Of a DNA stretch of 7,879 nucleotides, positions 6,637 through 7,879 are shown piece after piece. Within the stretch, counting starts at the first letter, position 1. Each line of letters opens with the position of its first letter. The position numbers and the translations under genes were made by a program. The notes beneath the pieces are model-generated. The model worked only from the letters and a program-made list of their open reading frames with translations. It had not been told where the DNA came from and did not search any database. Source of the DNA: Thermoguttaceae bacterium (GTDB lineage Bacteria > Planctomycetota > Planctomycetia > Pirellulales > Thermoguttaceae); NCBI GenBank assembly GCA_017454585.1, contig JAFTCU010000275.1, forward strand, positions 1 to 7,879, in the 5' to 3' direction.

Positions 6637-6641
6637 CCCCT

Positions 6642-7592
6642 ATGGCCAACATTCAAACCCTTCCAGCCGCTTGTACCCACGTCATTCTTTCGCTGAACCC
6701 GAAAGCGGGACGGCATTCGTCCAAAGAACGGGCGGAGAGGCTGGCCAAAACGCTTCAGGAGGCGGGGCTTGATGTCGAGATCCAGACCGATCTGGCGGTC
6801 GTGGCCTCCCGTGCTAATGAGCTTCATCGTGCGGGAATACTGCGCGCCCTGATCGGGGTCGGAGGGGATGGAACCGCTGCGGAGCTGACGAATCGCACCG
6901 AGCCTGGCGTCCCGATCGCGCTGCTTCCAAGCGGGACGGCCAATCTGCTCGCCAAGTACCTGAAATACTCGTTTGATCCCGAGAAATTCGCGCAGATGAT
7001 CCTGGCCGGAAAAGTTATGACGATGGATGTCGCGCAGGCGAACGGCCGCCTTTTCCTCGCGATGATCGGTTGCGGCTTCGATGCGGAAGTGGTCGCGCAG
7101 GTACACGCCGCCCGAATGAGCAATCCGAAGGGGGCGCATATTAATTATTGGTCGTACACGAAGCCGATCCTCCGTTCGATCGCGTCGTACCGCTTCCCGA
7201 AGGTCCGGATCAAGTTCCTCGATGAAACCGGCACGGAGACGGGTGAGTTTTACGACGTTCCGTGGGTTTTCATCTGCAATATTCCCAACTACGGCTGGGG
7301 AATTCCCATGGCGCCGGGCGCGAAAGGGGACGACGGTCAGCTCAACGCGCTCCTTTGGCGCGGCGGGTCCCTTTGGAGCGGCGTGCTTCTTTCCTCCCTG
7401 GCAACGCTTGGCGGTCTGCACCGGTTTTGGTGGCGTGCCCGAATGAGGACCGGCAAAAACTTCCGGCTTTCGGTCGCGCCGAATCAGCGGGAGGGGACGG
7501 TCGTTCCATACCAGCTCGACGGCGATCCGGGAGGAAATCTCTCCGTGGATGTGTGTTTGCTGGAAAACCGGCTGACGATTTTTTGCAAGTAA
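6642..7592 (+). CDS. Diacylglycerol/lipid kinase family protein (DAGK catalytic domain)
   Basis: A 316-residue cytoplasmic protein of the DgkB/YegS/BmrU/sphingosine-kinase superfamily, expected to phosphorylate a lipid hydroxyl such as diacylglycerol with ATP. The N-terminal ATP domain shows LNPKAG (18-23), the nucleotide-binding GVGGDGT (72-78) and LLPSGTANLLAK (94-105), a variant of the usual P-x-GT-x-ND with Leu in place of Asp. The C-terminal beta domain shows GCGFDAEV (143-150), APGAKGDDGQLN (224-235) and QLDGDPGG (291-298), matching the family's DG and DGE metal/phosphate motifs. The length is typical and no membrane segment is evident. The ATG is the only reasonable start, since no other in-frame start precedes the NPKAG fold. 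It has no Shine-Dalgarno sequence: the bases upstream are a C/T-rich repeat array. The lipid substrate cannot be named. The MoxR gene follows after 89 bases. Confidence 0.9.
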   Translation: MANIQTLPAACTHVILSLNPKAGRHSSKERAERLAKTLQEAGLDVEIQTDLAVVASRANELHRAGILRALIGVGGDGTAAELTNRTEPGVPIALLPSGTANLLAKYLKYSFDPEKFAQMILAGKVMTMDVAQANGRLFLAMIGCGFDAEVVAQVHAARMSNPKGAHINYWSYTKPILRSIASYRFPKVRIKFLDETGTETGEFYDVPWVFICNIPNYGWGIPMAPGAKGDDGQLNALLWRGGSLWSGVLLSSLATLGGLHRFWWRARMRTGKNFRLSVAPNQREGTVVPYQLDGDPGGNLSVDVCLLENRLTIFCK

Positions 7593-7615
7593 AGCGTTTT
7601 ATTTCGATTTAACCC

Positions 7616-7651
7616 GGCGCGTAATTTCGGCCTTCGGCCTCCATTACCGCC
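7616..7651. repeat. Interrupted hairpin between kinase and moxR
   Basis: An outer arm GTAAT (7621-7625) pairs with ATTAC (7643-7647) and an inner GGCC-TTC-GGCC hairpin (7629-7639) sits inside. Flanking GGCG and CGCC extend it imperfectly. No T-run follows at once, so it may be an attenuating or RNA-stabilising hairpin, or just a palindromic intergenic repeat. The ten bases GCCGAAGGCC also occur inverted at 6582-6591. Confidence 0.4.
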
Positions 7652-7681
7652 TTTCATCATTTTTATATTCAGGAGCTTCCA

Positions 7682-7879
7682 ATGGCTTACTCACGCGAAG
7701 AACTGATGCAGCTCGTTCAAGGGGTTGCAGCGGATTACGAAAAACTCGAAAATGAGCTGAAAAAAGCGGTCATCGGCCAGGACGAAGCCGTTCGGACGGC
7801 TCTGGCGGCGTTGATCCTCGGCGGGCACGTGCTCGTGGAAGGTCTGCCCGGGACCGGGAAAACGTTCCTCGGGACGTCC
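7682..7879 (+). CDS. MoxR-family AAA+ ATPase, N-terminal part (cut by window end)
   Basis: The first 66 codons of a gene that runs off the window. MoxR proteins are cytoplasmic AAA+ ATPases that act as chaperone-like factors in maturing complexes, often encoded just upstream of DUF58 and von Willebrand factor A proteins. After a helical N-terminus come VIGQDEAV (30-37), the typical MoxR entry motif, then GGHVLVEGLPGTGKT (47-61), which contains the Walker A loop GLPGTGKT at 54-61. AGGAG (7671-7675) lies six bases before the ATG, a clear ribosome site that fixes the start. The family usually runs to about 310-340 residues, so most of the gene, including Walker B and the sensors, lies outside. 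Its target is unknown. Confidence 0.88.
   Translation, partial: MAYSREELMQLVQGVAADYEKLENELKKAVIGQDEAVRTALAALILGGHVLVEGLPGTGKTFLGTS

Noticed and set aside
7616..7651. Intrinsic terminator after the lipid kinase gene
   Set aside because: The hairpin is interrupted and not directly followed by a T-run, so it is listed only as a hairpin repeat.

Overview
The window looks like chromosomal DNA from a bacterium of the Planctomycetota or a close PVC relative. The evidence for this is a very long CcsA-type cytochrome c assembly protein with a large soluble N-terminal part, an unlinked RimI acetyltransferase, a MoxR-type AAA+ ATPase, moderate-to-high G+C genes separated by A/T-rich spacers, and roomy intergenic regions carrying small inverted repeats. 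The phylum call is inference from gene style, not a database match.

Layout. Bases 22-1470 (minus) encode a flavin-dependent oxidoreductase of the Old Yellow Enzyme superfamily with a cysteine-rich tail. A divergent A/T-rich spacer follows, with a good sigma-70-type promoter for rimI (1679-2176, plus), which ends in a strong symmetrical intrinsic terminator. Next comes ccsA (2376-5948, plus), a 1190-residue membrane protein for haem delivery to c-type cytochromes, with its own promoter. Bases 5949-6641 contain no protein gene. They hold a REP-like inverted repeat, a strong extended -10 promoter, a structured RNA that I identify as 6S RNA (ssrS), and arrays of a 7-bp unit in inverted orientation that run up to the start of the next gene. 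That gene (6642-7592, plus) encodes a diacylglycerol/lipid kinase family protein. The window closes with the first 66 codons of a MoxR-family ATPase (7682 onward).

The genes do not form one pathway. Each of the first three genes and the 6S RNA appears to be its own transcription unit; the kinase and MoxR genes could be co-transcribed. The most informative item is the RNA. It folds on paper into one long interrupted rod with a central bubble, and it keeps the E. coli-like template for the product RNA (UGAGCCGAUA). It also has its own promoter and a U-run at the 3' end. I see no defence system, CRISPR array, prophage, insertion sequence, tRNA or rRNA.
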